NCBI GenBank assembly: GCA_001298575.1
Contig: LJCV01000301.1
Coordinates: 1 to 41,315, forward strand
Length of the DNA: 41,315 nucleotides
Reading direction: 5' to 3'
Origin: Actinobacteria bacterium OK074
GTDB lineage: Bacteria > Actinomycetota > Actinomycetes > Streptomycetales > Streptomycetaceae
Below, piece after piece: positions 33,162-40,989 of this stretch (positions are counted from its first letter, which is position 1; each line of letters opens with the position of its first letter). Under the pieces are notes generated by a model. The model was not told where the DNA came from and ran no database searches. It saw nothing but the letters and a program-made list of their open reading frames with translations. The translations under genes and the position numbers were made by a program.

Positions 33162-33381
33162 GCGAGGGCTCCGTGGCGTCGGGGTCGAAACGCGGACGGG
33201 TGCCTTCACACGGTTGCGTGGTGCTGTGCGGTGCGCGGATGTCGCTGGGGCGCCACGAGGACGCCGTACGGCCGAGCCCCTCAGCAGGGCCGTCCGTCGA
33301 GAGTACGGTGCCGTTTCCCCTCGCTGTCAAGGCTGTCCGAACTGTGGGCGCCTTGTCTCAAGTCGGTTGACTGGGAAACGA
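33162..33381. other. Upstream region of the FAD/monooxygenase operon
   Basis: 220 bp without a protein gene that I trust on either strand. It should hold the minus-strand promoter of the operon and, at its right end, the promoter and ribosome site of the short plus-strand leader-peptide-like ORF. Confidence 0.4.
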
Positions 33382-33474
33382 ATGCCTGTTCCACTTACTT
33401 CCATGCATCCGCAGCAGTGGCTGGTCAAGCGCTCCCACATCGACTTCGGTCGAGTGTGGTCCTCCTCCTGTTGA
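33382..33474 (+). CDS. Putative Cys-ending leader peptide (orphan)
   Basis: 30 residues: MPVPLTSMHP at the start and VKRSHIDFGRVWSSSC at the end, with a stop straight after the Cys; GGGAAACG precedes the ATG. The ending R-x-H-I-D-F-x-R-V-x-S-x-x-C fits the short actinobacterial 'putative leader peptide' group (R-H-V/I-D-L/F-x-R ... C) that precedes sulfur-uptake genes, where it is thought to sense Cys by attenuation. Here it points away from the sulfur-type operon and toward 190 bp of sequence without a gene, followed by the convergent conservon end. A second in-frame ATG (33403) would give a 23-residue version. Confidence 0.55.
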   Translation: MPVPLTSMHPQQWLVKRSHIDFGRVWSSSC

Positions 33475-33664
33475 GCCAGGCCCCCTGCACACCCTGATCC
33501 CCTGGTCCGGGGTGCTCTCCGCGTTCCTCCCGCATCACGCCTTCACACACGCACCCCTCCCCTCACGCCTCACATCTCACGTTCAGCACAGCCCTGCCGT
33601 ACCCTGCCGAGCCGTCGAGCACAGGACGTCCCCCGGACCGTCCGGCGCCCGACGGCGGTCCTCG
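33475..33664. other. Gene-free 190 bp between the leader peptide and cvnD
   Basis: Pyrimidine-rich (many CTC/ACA) sequence. It holds a weak hairpin CCCC-TGGTCC-GGGG near 33501-33514 just after the leader ORF and a bulged stem (GGACCG 33635-33640 with CGGTCC 33656-33661) at the end of cvnD. No transporter genes remain downstream of the leader ORF. Confidence 0.4.
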
Positions 33665-34267
33665 TCATCGCGCCAGCGCCGCCGTCCGGCGCCGGGAGGA
33701 CGCCGTGCGCGCGCCGATCACCCGGTCCATCAGCGCGGCCAGCACATCCCGCACGGAGGCCCGGTCGCGGGCGTCGCACTCCAGCACCGGAACGCCGTCG
33801 GCGAGCCCCAACGCCTCCCGGATCTCCTCCACTTCGAACCGTTCGGCGCCCTCGAACCGGTTGACGGCCAGCACGAAGGGCGCGCGGTGCGCCTCGAAGT
33901 AGTCGAGCGCGGGGAAGCAGTCCTCGATCCGCCGGGTGTCGACCATCACGACCGTACCGAGCGCGCCCTCCACGAGGTCGTCCCACAGGAACGAGAACCG
34001 GTCCTGCCCCGGCGTACCGAAGAGGTACAGCGCGATCGACGGGTCGAGCGTGATCCGCCCGAAGTCGAGCGCGACGGTCGTCGTGGTCTTGTTCTCGACG
34101 CCGTCGAGCCGGTCGACACCGACCGAGACCTGGGTGATCGCGGCCTCCGTGTCCAGCGGTTCGATCTCCGAGATCGCGCCGATGAACGTCGTCTTGCCGA
34201 CCCCGAGACCGCCGCTGACCACGATCTTCACGGCCAGGGGCACGATCTTGTCAGAGCGCGCGGACAT
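33665..34267 (-). CDS. cvnD: Conservon GTP-binding protein CvnD
   Basis: 200 residues; last gene of the four-gene conservon. A small Ras-like GTPase: P-loop VSGGLGVGKTTF (G20-T26), switch-II region ALYLFGTPGQDRFSF in which the usual D-x-x-G is FGTPGQ, and NRFEG in place of the NKxD base-recognition motif. Conservon proteins assemble at the membrane under the CvnA sensor kinase in a G-protein-like arrangement and influence antibiotic production and aerial growth. It overlaps the upstream cvnC gene by 17 bases. Confidence 0.95.
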   Translation of the reverse strand: MSARSDKIVPLAVKIVVSGGLGVGKTTFIGAISEIEPLDTEAAITQVSVGVDRLDGVENKTTTTVALDFGRITLDPSIALYLFGTPGQDRFSFLWDDLVEGALGTVVMVDTRRIEDCFPALDYFEAHRAPFVLAVNRFEGAERFEVEEIREALGLADGVPVLECDARDRASVRDVLAALMDRVIGARTASSRRRTAALAR

Positions 34268-34598
34268 GGTCCCTGATCCTCTCCAGAGTGTGGAGCGGCA
34301 GCTCCGCGGGTTGTTGGCAGGTGAGGTGCCCGGTCACGATCAGGTCGGAGATCAGGACCTTGGCGACGCCGAGCGGTACCCCGACGGCGTCGGCGACCTC
34401 GGCCACGGTGGTCGGTTCGGCGCAGACCGCGACGATCTGCTGCGTCTCGAAGGCGAGCGGCTCGTCGGCGGGGCCGACGGCGAGGACGAGGGTCTCCAGG
34501 CGCAGATCGGCCTGGGCGGGCTGGGCCCGGCCGCCGGTGAGGATGAACGGCCGGACGAAGGTGGCGTCCTCGGCCTCCTCCGGGCCCGTTCCGCTCAC
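34251..34598 (-). CDS. cvnC: Conservon DUF742 protein CvnC
   Basis: 115 residues from a GTG that overlaps the cvnB stop (GTGA). DUF742 fold: FVRPFILTGGRAQPAQ near the start, then a winged-helix-like part (TVAEVADAVGVPLGVAKVLI) and a C-terminal LIVTGHLTCQQPAELP ending with LHTLERIRDHVRAL. Cytoplasmic member of the conservon complex; the helix-turn-helix-like part may bind DNA or the GTPase. Confidence 0.95.
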   Translation of the reverse strand: MSGTGPEEAEDATFVRPFILTGGRAQPAQADLRLETLVLAVGPADEPLAFETQQIVAVCAEPTTVAEVADAVGVPLGVAKVLISDLIVTGHLTCQQPAELPLHTLERIRDHVRAL

Positions 34599-35023
34599 CG
34601 CGGCAACACCTGCCGCAGGTCGGCGATGAGCGTCGGGGTGAGCAGATCACCCGCCCGCTCCGCGAGCACCGCCATCTCGTAGCCGACCAGGCCGAGTTCG
34701 CCGCTGGAGTCGGCGAGGACGCCGAGGCAGCTGCCGTCCCGGATCGCGGAGACGAGCAGGAAGCCGCGGCCCATCTCGATCATGATGAGTTTGACCCCGT
34801 CGAAGCTGTACCGCTTGGACGCGCTGCGGGCGAGGCTGCTCAACCCCGAGACGATCGCGGCGAGATGGTCGGCCTCGGTCCGGCCGAGCCCGTCCGACAC
34901 GGCGATCAGCAGGCCGTCGGAGGAGACGGCGACCGCGTCCCGTACGCCGTCGGTGTTGCGGACGAAGTTGGCGAGCAGCCAGTTGAAGGTCTGCGAGTCG
35001 TTGTGGGTGTCGACGGCGGTCAC
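34595..35023 (-). CDS. cvnB: Conservon roadblock/LC7 protein CvnB
   Basis: 142 residues from a GTG at 35023 overlapping the cvnA stop (GTGA). The roadblock/LC7 fold is plain: FNWLLANFVRNTDGVRDAVA, DGLLIAVSDGL, KLIMIEMGRGFLLVSAI and LGVLADSSGELGLVGYEMA. Such proteins act as GTPase-activating or scaffolding partners of small GTPases of the MglA/CvnD type. A 648-residue open frame across this region (to 36541) is a shadow of cvnA in its upper part. Confidence 0.95.
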   Translation of the reverse strand: MTAVDTHNDSQTFNWLLANFVRNTDGVRDAVAVSSDGLLIAVSDGLGRTEADHLAAIVSGLSSLARSASKRYSFDGVKLIMIEMGRGFLLVSAIRDGSCLGVLADSSGELGLVGYEMAVLAERAGDLLTPTLIADLRQVLPR

Positions 35024-37347
35024 TTGACGTCCCCCTCGATGGTGTCGGCGGACGCGGGCTGCGACTTCCTGCCCTGTTCCTTCTGTTCCTTCTGCTTCTC
35101 CTTCTCGACGCTGATGCCGCCGCGCATGTGCGCGCTGCGCAGCGTGGCCAGCATCCCGGAGACCTCCTCGGGGGTGCGGTCGGGGGTGGGTTCGGTGGGC
35201 GCGGGGCGACTGGGGCGGTCGGTCTCGCTGACGGCCGCGGCGATCGAGCTGCGCTGCGGGCGCTTGACGAGGCCGTTGCGGGTGCGGGCGGCGGAGTTGC
35301 CCTTGGCGCCCGCGTTCTCGGCGGGCCGGGCCTCGGCCGCAGGCTGGCGTCCGGCCGCGACCGAGACGAGTTCGCCGGGCGCGGCGACCGTCTCCTTGCG
35401 CGGTGCGGGGATCGCGGAACTGTCCGCCGCTTCGGGGGAGTTGGCCACTTCTTGCACGCCCTCCGCGAGCAGTGTCGTGGGGATCAGCACGCGGGCGACG
35501 ACTCCGGCCGCGGGCGCCTCGCCGAGCCGGACCTCGATGCCGCACTTGCGGGCCAGCGCGCCGACCACGAAGTGCCCCAGGAACCGGGTGGGTTCGGCCA
35601 TGAAGCTGGCGGTGCCGGACAGCCGGACGTTGGCCTCGGCGAGCGCCTGGGCGTCCATGCCGAGCCCGTGGTCGACGATGGCGACGAGGTAACCGGCGCT
35701 GGTGCGCCGCCCCTCGATCTCCACGTCCGAGTCGGGCGGCGAGAAGCTGAGCGCGTTCTCCACCAACTCGGCGAGCAGGTGGGCGATTTCGGATACGACG
35801 GAGCCACTCACGCGGACCGGTTCCACGCGCCGCAGGGTGACGCGCCGGTACTCCTCGACCTCGGAGAGCGCGGCCCGCAGCACGTCCGTGACCGCGAGCG
35901 GCGTGGACCAGGGACGGGGGCTGGACTCCCCGGCGAGCACGAGCAGGCTCTCGGCGTTGCGGCGCATGCGAGTGGCGAGGTGGTCCAGTTCGAAGAGGTT
36001 GGCGAGGGTGGCGGGGTCCGCGTCCTCGTGCTCCAGCCGGTTGATGAAGCCGATCTGACGGCGTACCAGGTTCTGGTTGCGACGGCCGAGGCTGACCAGC
36101 GAGTCGGTGGCGTTGCGGCGCAACACGGCCTGCTCGGTGGCGAGTTCGAAGGCGGAGCGCTGGATGCGGTCGAACGCCTCGGCCACGTCCCGGACTTCGG
36201 CCCCAGCCCGGTCGGCCACGGCCAACCGCGCGGGCGGTGCGGGCTGCTCCCCCGCCGCCAGACTGCCGTCCTGGACGGCGGCCACGGCGCGCGGCAGCCG
36301 TTCGCGGGCCACCTCGCGGGCCTGCTGGGCGAGTTCGGTCAGCGGCGCGGACACGGATCGTACGCAGTCCAGGGCGAGGGCGGCGAGCGCGCCGACGGTG
36401 ACGACGGCGAGCAGCAGGAAGAGCAACAGGTCGCGCTGGGCGCCGCTTTCGAGTCCGGCGGCCCGGTTCTCGACGTCGGTGCCGAGCGAGATCTGTACGT
36501 CCCGCAGCCCGTTGATGCTGGAGGTCATGGTGTCCCACCACGTGATCGCCGGAACGGCGGAGGCGCTGAGCCGGCCGCGGCCGTGCACCGCGACGCTCTC
36601 GTAGGTGAGGGCGCGTTCGGCGTCGGGGGTGCTGAGCGCCGCGTCCAGCCGCCGTACCTGGGCGGCGTTGGCGGAGCGCGGGAAGGCGGCGAGGGCGGCG
36701 AGCCGGCCGGCGCGGATCTCCATGAAGCGGCTGTAGTCGTCGGCGCGGAACCGTCCGGCGCGCACCGAGCCGAGCACGATGGCCCGCTCCTCACCCATGA
36801 ACTCCTTGGCGTTGCCGAGGACTTGGAGGGCCTGGTAGGCGTCGCGCAGGGTGCCGTCGTGGACGTCGCCGAGGCCGAGGTCGAGCCGGTCGAGGACGGT
36901 GATGGTGGTGGTGAAGTAGTCGAAGGTGTCCTTGACGACGCCGGTGCCGTCGTCGGCGTCCTTGCGGATGCCGGCGAGGCCGTCGAGCCGTCCGAGGGAC
37001 TCGCGCACGGAGTCGGCGGCGGCGTCGTCGCGGCCCTTCAGCGCCGTGCCGAGGGCGGTGCGGGCGGCGTTGGTGGCCTTGCGCTGGGCGGGCAGTTTGG
37101 CGCTGAACTGCCGTACGCCGCCGACGTATCCGGTGGTGAGACCGCGCTCCTTCTGGAGTTCGTGGATCAGGCCCTGGAGGGTGACCTCCAGCCGGGCGTT
37201 GTCGGCGGTGGCGGCGGCGTTGCGGTAGGCGGATACCTGTTCGGCCGCGGCGAAGCCGAGGAGTGCGAGCAGGACCGCGAGGGAGAGGACCAGGATGCGC
37301 AGGAGCCTGGTGCGGATGGTCGTGGTGGCTTTGGAGGTGACGTCCAC
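35020..37347 (-). CDS. cvnA: Conservon membrane sensor histidine-kinase-like protein CvnA
   Basis: 775 residues from a GTG at 37347 with AAGG upstream. TM1 at about 13-33; a large extracytoplasmic helical NIT (nitrate/nitrite-sensing-type) domain from about 40 to 300 (ELQKERGLTTGYVGG is its hallmark); TM2 at about 306-328 (LLLFLLLAVVTVGALAALAL); then a HAMP-like linker, a helical part (RRNQNLVRRQIGFINRLE) that lacks a standard H-box, and an HATPase domain with LAELVENALSFSPP and DHGLGMDA. A long disordered Ala/Pro/Glu/Lys-rich tail ends the protein. It perceives an unknown external signal and passes it to CvnB-D. No P450 gene follows cvnD, unlike some conservons. Confidence 0.95.
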   Translation of the reverse strand: MDVTSKATTTIRTRLLRILVLSLAVLLALLGFAAAEQVSAYRNAAATADNARLEVTLQGLIHELQKERGLTTGYVGGVRQFSAKLPAQRKATNAARTALGTALKGRDDAAADSVRESLGRLDGLAGIRKDADDGTGVVKDTFDYFTTTITVLDRLDLGLGDVHDGTLRDAYQALQVLGNAKEFMGEERAIVLGSVRAGRFRADDYSRFMEIRAGRLAALAAFPRSANAAQVRRLDAALSTPDAERALTYESVAVHGRGRLSASAVPAITWWDTMTSSINGLRDVQISLGTDVENRAAGLESGAQRDLLLFLLLAVVTVGALAALALDCVRSVSAPLTELAQQAREVARERLPRAVAAVQDGSLAAGEQPAPPARLAVADRAGAEVRDVAEAFDRIQRSAFELATEQAVLRRNATDSLVSLGRRNQNLVRRQIGFINRLEHEDADPATLANLFELDHLATRMRRNAESLLVLAGESSPRPWSTPLAVTDVLRAALSEVEEYRRVTLRRVEPVRVSGSVVSEIAHLLAELVENALSFSPPDSDVEIEGRRTSAGYLVAIVDHGLGMDAQALAEANVRLSGTASFMAEPTRFLGHFVVGALARKCGIEVRLGEAPAAGVVARVLIPTTLLAEGVQEVANSPEAADSSAIPAPRKETVAAPGELVSVAAGRQPAAEARPAENAGAKGNSAARTRNGLVKRPQRSSIAAAVSETDRPSRPAPTEPTPDRTPEEVSGMLATLRSAHMRGGISVEKEKQKEQKEQGRKSQPASADTIEGDVK

Positions 37348-37353
37348 TGGTGT

Positions 37354-37377
37354 GCCTTATGGCCTTATGGCCTTATG
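37354..37377 (-). repeat. Three tandem 8 bp repeats over the cvnA ribosome-binding region
   Basis: GCCTTATG occurs three times without a gap (37354-37361, 37362-37369, 37370-37377). On the minus strand it is CATAAGGC x3, giving three AAGG cores upstream of the GTG at 37347; only the nearest is at normal spacing. Confidence 0.85.
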
Positions 37378-37470
37378 AGGGGGGCGAGTTGCCAGGAAGG
37401 GCAGAAATGGTTCTGCGCCGGACCAACGACCCTCACAGGACTCCGGTCACCGGATCATGTTTTTGTTTTA

Positions 37471-37498
37471 CGTTCCCGAAACAGGATCTTCGGGAACG
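37471..37498 (-). terminator. Hairpin after the DUF5685 gene
   Basis: CGTTCCCGAA (37471-37480) and TTCGGGAACG (37489-37498) form a perfect 10 bp stem, eight-base loop, 66 bases beyond the DUF5685 stop. A run of T on the plus strand (37460-37470) reads as A on the transcript side, so it is not a canonical intrinsic terminator. Confidence 0.6.
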
Positions 37499-37563
37499 CC
37501 AGGTGGCGACTGATCCCACAGAGTGACGTATACGACCATCCGCTCACCCTCGGTGATGTTCTG

Positions 37564-38814
37564 TCAGCAGTTGCAGCCGCAGTCGCACCCACTGCACCCG
37601 TCGCAACACCCGCACCCGTCACACCCGTTGCAGCAGTCGCCGCAGTGGCGGCAGTCGCCGCAGCACTGCAGACAGTCCCCGCAGCCGCTGAGGTCGCCAC
37701 AGGTGCAGTCCCGGCAGACCCCCCGCCGGGACTCGCGGCTCCAGGGGTCGCTGTACGACCCGCAGCACAGCTGGCAGGTGCAGGCGAGCCCGGCCCACAC
37801 CGCGCACCCGGCCAGGAGGCCCCGCCGGTCCTCGTGCGGCGGCTTGTGCGGCCGCCAGGGGTCGTCGGGCCCGCCGGGACCGCCCGGGGCGCCCGGCGGC
37901 GCGTCCGGCGCCGCCCCGTGGGCACAGGAGGCCGTCCCGAAGGCCCGGTCCACGGACGCCGACAGCTCGTGCACGAGCAGCACGTGCGCCAGCCGCCCCT
38001 CGGCGCCGCGCCTCCCCGGGGCGTCCCCGGCCCCCCAGTCGACCTCCCGCAGCGCGAGCCGTATCCCGCGCAGGGCGTCGTCCGCGAGCCGCCGGGCCTC
38101 CGCCGTCGGCGTCCCGGTGGCCGTCAGCGGGTTCCAGGCGCCCGCCGCGGCGTCCGCGTCCCGGTCCTCCACGGCGTCCAGCAGATGCGCGAGCCGCCCG
38201 AAGAGGCGCCCGGCCTCGGCGAGCGGTTCGGCGTTGCCCGGACGCCCGGCGAGCACGGCGGTGTACGCGAAGGCCGCCGCGGTGGCGGTCTCGGTGGGCT
38301 CGGTGACGACGAGCAGGGACGTACCGGCCCCGGCGAGCGCCTCGACCGACCCCTGCCGGTCGACGGCGTCAACGAGGACGGCGGTGTCGAACCCGACGTC
38401 GGTTCCCGTACGGGCGCCCGCGCTTGCCCAGCCCCGCGCGACCCGGCGGGCGGCGAGCGCGACCGGCCTGCGCCCGAACAGCCCGTCCCGGTCGGCGATG
38501 TGGTCACGCATCTTGGCCGCGGCGAGCACCAGCGACACGGCGGCGGCGAGCCGGGCGCCCTCGCCGTGGGCCACGGACGCGGTGCGCATGCCGCGCAGCG
38601 GGCAGGGTCCGGCGGTGCGCCGTCCGCCGTTGCCGCGCCCGGTCTGAGCCTCCGTCAAAACCGATATGAGCAAACCGTCGTAATTAGTCGCGACACGCGC
38701 GAACTGTCCGTGATCCGACCGCAGCGCGAGACACAGACCACACAAATGCGCCATCCACTGGGCACTCAGCCCCTCACCCAGCCGATGCCGGCAGGGCCGG
38801 ACGATTCCGAACAC
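37564..38814 (-). CDS. DUF5685 protein with an extremely cysteine-rich C-terminal tail
   Basis: 416 residues from a GTG at 38814 (GGGGGAAG before it; the frame to 38883 adds 23 residues without a ribosome site). The N-terminus carries conserved Cys/His/aromatic residues, FGIVRPCRHRLGEG and MAHLCGLCLALR, then ATNYDGLLISVL, family features of DUF5685. The middle is alpha-helical and Ala-rich. The last ~75 residues have about 25 cysteines in C-x-C, CC and C-G-D-C patterns (VCRDCTCGDLSGCGDC; CNGCDGCGCCDGC), far more than a zinc finger needs and like a metallothionein or Fe-S/metal store. No signal peptide. It is the neighbour of the SepF-like gene, divergent. Function unknown. Confidence 0.85.
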   Translation of the reverse strand: MFGIVRPCRHRLGEGLSAQWMAHLCGLCLALRSDHGQFARVATNYDGLLISVLTEAQTGRGNGGRRTAGPCPLRGMRTASVAHGEGARLAAAVSLVLAAAKMRDHIADRDGLFGRRPVALAARRVARGWASAGARTGTDVGFDTAVLVDAVDRQGSVEALAGAGTSLLVVTEPTETATAAAFAYTAVLAGRPGNAEPLAEAGRLFGRLAHLLDAVEDRDADAAAGAWNPLTATGTPTAEARRLADDALRGIRLALREVDWGAGDAPGRRGAEGRLAHVLLVHELSASVDRAFGTASCAHGAAPDAPPGAPGGPGGPDDPWRPHKPPHEDRRGLLAGCAVWAGLACTCQLCCGSYSDPWSRESRRGVCRDCTCGDLSGCGDCLQCCGDCRHCGDCCNGCDGCGCCDGCSGCDCGCNC

Positions 38815-39152
38815 GACACTTCCCCCGTACGTTCCGTGAGTTCGGCGGTCCCGGCGACCCGCGTCGTCGCCCGCGCCGGTCAACCGCGTTGAGCTGCGGC
38901 ATCGTAGCGACCACTTCGTTCACTCGTACGCACCAGCCGTCACCCGTACGCCGCGAAGAATCATATTTCACTCTCAGTCAGCAGTCGTACACGGCACAGC
39001 CCTTGGGAAACGCGGGCTCTCGACGAATTCGCTCTGCACCAGTACCGTCACGAAACCCCCGCGCGGCGTCTATCCCCTTGGCGCTACATCCGCATCATGG
39101 ACGACCATGGGGTTGCGGACGACAAGCAAGACCGCTGTGAGAGGAGGCGTCC
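38815..39152. other. 338 bp divergent promoter region between the DUF5685 and SepF-like genes
   Basis: No gene. AT-richer patches (GAATCATATTTCACT near 38958-38972) suggest promoters. A good ribosome site (GAGAGGAGGCG) precedes the SepF-like start. A short ATG ORF at 39097 is out of frame and not supported. Confidence 0.5.
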
Positions 39153-39593
39153 ATGGGATCTGTGCGCAAGGCGAGCGCCTGGCTTGGCCTCGTCGACGAC
39201 AACGATGACGAGCGTTACTACGACGACGACTACGCCGACGGGCAGGAGTCCGGCGGCGATGCCTGGGTCACCGACCCGCGCGTCAAGGTCGCCTCCGAGT
39301 CGGCTCAGGACACGGGCCGCCGGATCGGCACGGTGACCCCGGACAGCTTCCGGGACGCCCGTGCCATCGGCGAACTGTTCCGGGAAGGCGTCCCGGTCAT
39401 CATGAACCTCACCAACATGGAGGCCGCCGACGCCAAGCGCGTGGTGGACTTCGCGGCCGGTCTGATCTTCGGCCTGCGTGGCTCGATCGACCGGGTCTCC
39501 AACCGTGTGTTCCTGCTCACGCCCGCGGACACGGAGATCGTCAGCGGCGAGGCCGCGGGTCGTCCCGCGGACGGCTTCTTCAACCAGAGCTGA
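39153..39593 (+). CDS. sflA: SepF-like cell-division protein (probable SflA)
   Basis: 146 residues. The N-terminus GSVRKASAWLGLVDDNDDER with an amphipathic start and an acidic tract (YYDDDYADG) is the membrane-binding part; the SepF core follows, with TPDSFRDARAIGELFREGVP, IMNLTNMEAADAKRVVDFAA and GLIFGLRGSIDRVSNRVFLL. SepF anchors FtsZ to the membrane. Streptomyces have three such proteins; those called SflA (SCO1749) and SflB act to keep FtsZ from misplaced assembly. The surrounding gene order fits the sflA locus from memory. This is not the sepF gene of the ftsZ cluster. Confidence 0.85.
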   Translation: MGSVRKASAWLGLVDDNDDERYYDDDYADGQESGGDAWVTDPRVKVASESAQDTGRRIGTVTPDSFRDARAIGELFREGVPVIMNLTNMEAADAKRVVDFAAGLIFGLRGSIDRVSNRVFLLTPADTEIVSGEAAGRPADGFFNQS

Positions 39594-39605
39594 GGCAGGG
39601 CCGCT

Positions 39606-39632
39606 CACCGGCCCCGCCCGGCCCGTCCGGTG
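39606..39632. terminator. Weak inverted repeat between the SepF-like and acyl-CoA dehydrogenase genes
   Basis: CACCGG (39606-39611) and CCGGTG (39627-39632) bracket a GC-rich 15-base loop with GGCC repeats in the 45 bp between two convergent genes. Low certainty. Confidence 0.3.
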
Positions 39633-39638
39633 TTCAGG

Positions 39639-40853
39639 TCACCGGAAGGCGTCGAGCCCGGTGAGCGCCTTGCCCAGCACCAGCTGGTGCATCTCGACGG
39701 TGCCCTCATAGGTGAGCACCGACTCCAGGTTCGTCGCGTGCCGCATCACCGGGTACTCCAGCGAGATCCCGTTGGCACCGAGGATCGTCCGTGCGGTACG
39801 GCAGATCTCGATCGCCTCCCGCACGTTGTTGAGCTTGCCGAAGCTGACCTGCTCGGGACGCAGGCGCCCGGCGTCCATGCGCCGCCCGAGGTGATGGGCG
39901 AGCAGCAGCCCCTTGTGCAGTTCCACCGCCATGTCGGCGAGTTTGGCCTGGGTGAGCTGGAAGCCGCCGATGGGCCGCCCGAACTGCTCCCGCGTCTTCG
40001 CGTATGCGACGGCGGCCTCGAAACAGGCCCGCGCCGCGCCCATAGCACCCCACACGATTCCGTAACGGGCGTGCGACAAACAACTGAGCGGACCTCGCAG
40101 TCCGGACACTTCCGGCAGTACGGCATCCGCGGGCAACCGCACGTCATCCAGCACGAGTTCGCTGGTGACAGAGGCGCGCAGCGACCTCTTGTGCTTGATC
40201 TCCGGAGCGGAGAACCCCGGAGTATCCGTAGGCACGACAAACCCCCGAATCCCCCCATCGGTCCGCGCCCACACGACAGCGACCCCCGCCACGGACCCGT
40301 TGGTGATCCACATCTTCCGCCCGTTGATCACCCAGTCACCACCGTCCCGCTTGGCATAGGTCCGCATCCCCGCAGGATCGGACCCATGATCGGGTTCGGT
40401 CAGCCCAAAGCACCCAATAACCTCACCCGAGGCCATACGAGGCAGCCACTCCTCCTTCTGCCCCTCACTCCCGAACCGATGGATCGCATACATCGCAAGG
40501 GACCCCTGCACGGACACAAGCGACCGAATCCCCGAGTCGGCAGCCTCCAACTCCAGACAGGCAAGCCCGTACTGCACGGCACTGGCCCCCGCACACCCAT
40601 ACCCCCGCAACGACATCCCGAGCGCCCCAAGCTCCCCCAACTCCCGAGCAATCTCCCGAACTTGCGGCAACTCCCCCTTCTCGTACCACTCAGCAACATG
40701 AGGCAACACCCGCCGCCCAACCCACCCCCGAACCGAGTCCCGAACAGCAAGATCCTCATCACCGAGCAGCTCATCGAGCCCAAGCGGATCGCCGGGGTCG
40801 AACCGATCAGAGGACGACGACGGCGACGGCGACGACTGGGGCGACACGACCAT
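39639..40853 (-). CDS. Acyl-CoA dehydrogenase, glutaryl-CoA dehydrogenase type
   Basis: 404 residues; ATG at 40853 with CCGGAGGGTG before it. N-terminal Ser/Pro tail, then the ACAD fold: LVSVQGSLAMYAIHRFGSE, CFGLTEPDHGSDPAGM (FAD-site), RKMWITNGSVAGVAVVWART and a C-terminal helical domain with AYAKTREQFGRPIGGFQLTQ and the catalytic base in SVLTYEGTVEMHQLVLG (Y-E-G-T motif of the glutaryl-CoA group). It would oxidise a CoA thioester and pass electrons to ETF, with decarboxylation if the substrate is glutaryl-CoA. Monocistronic; a 17 bp inverted repeat covers its promoter. Confidence 0.95.
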   Translation of the reverse strand: MVVSPQSSPSPSSSSDRFDPGDPLGLDELLGDEDLAVRDSVRGWVGRRVLPHVAEWYEKGELPQVREIARELGELGALGMSLRGYGCAGASAVQYGLACLELEAADSGIRSLVSVQGSLAMYAIHRFGSEGQKEEWLPRMASGEVIGCFGLTEPDHGSDPAGMRTYAKRDGGDWVINGRKMWITNGSVAGVAVVWARTDGGIRGFVVPTDTPGFSAPEIKHKRSLRASVTSELVLDDVRLPADAVLPEVSGLRGPLSCLSHARYGIVWGAMGAARACFEAAVAYAKTREQFGRPIGGFQLTQAKLADMAVELHKGLLLAHHLGRRMDAGRLRPEQVSFGKLNNVREAIEICRTARTILGANGISLEYPVMRHATNLESVLTYEGTVEMHQLVLGKALTGLDAFR

Positions 40854-40877
40854 GGGAGCACCCTCCGGAAGGCAGAA

Positions 40878-40894
40878 AACTAGCAGCGCTAGTT
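40878..40894. promoter_or_regulatory. Inverted-repeat operator before the acyl-CoA dehydrogenase gene
   Basis: AACTAGC-AGC-GCTAGTT is a 7 + 3 + 7 perfect inverted repeat whose near edge is 25 bp upstream of the start codon. Its size and symmetry fit a TetR-family or similar acyl-CoA-responsive repressor. No regulator gene is beside it in the window. Confidence 0.5.
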
Positions 40895-40989
40895 ACGGTG
40901 GTACGACGGTACTGCGAGAGGGGCGGGGGACGCGAGCGTAGGGCGGGGCTTGTCGGTTACAACGCTTGGGCGAGGACGCCGCTCCGTCG

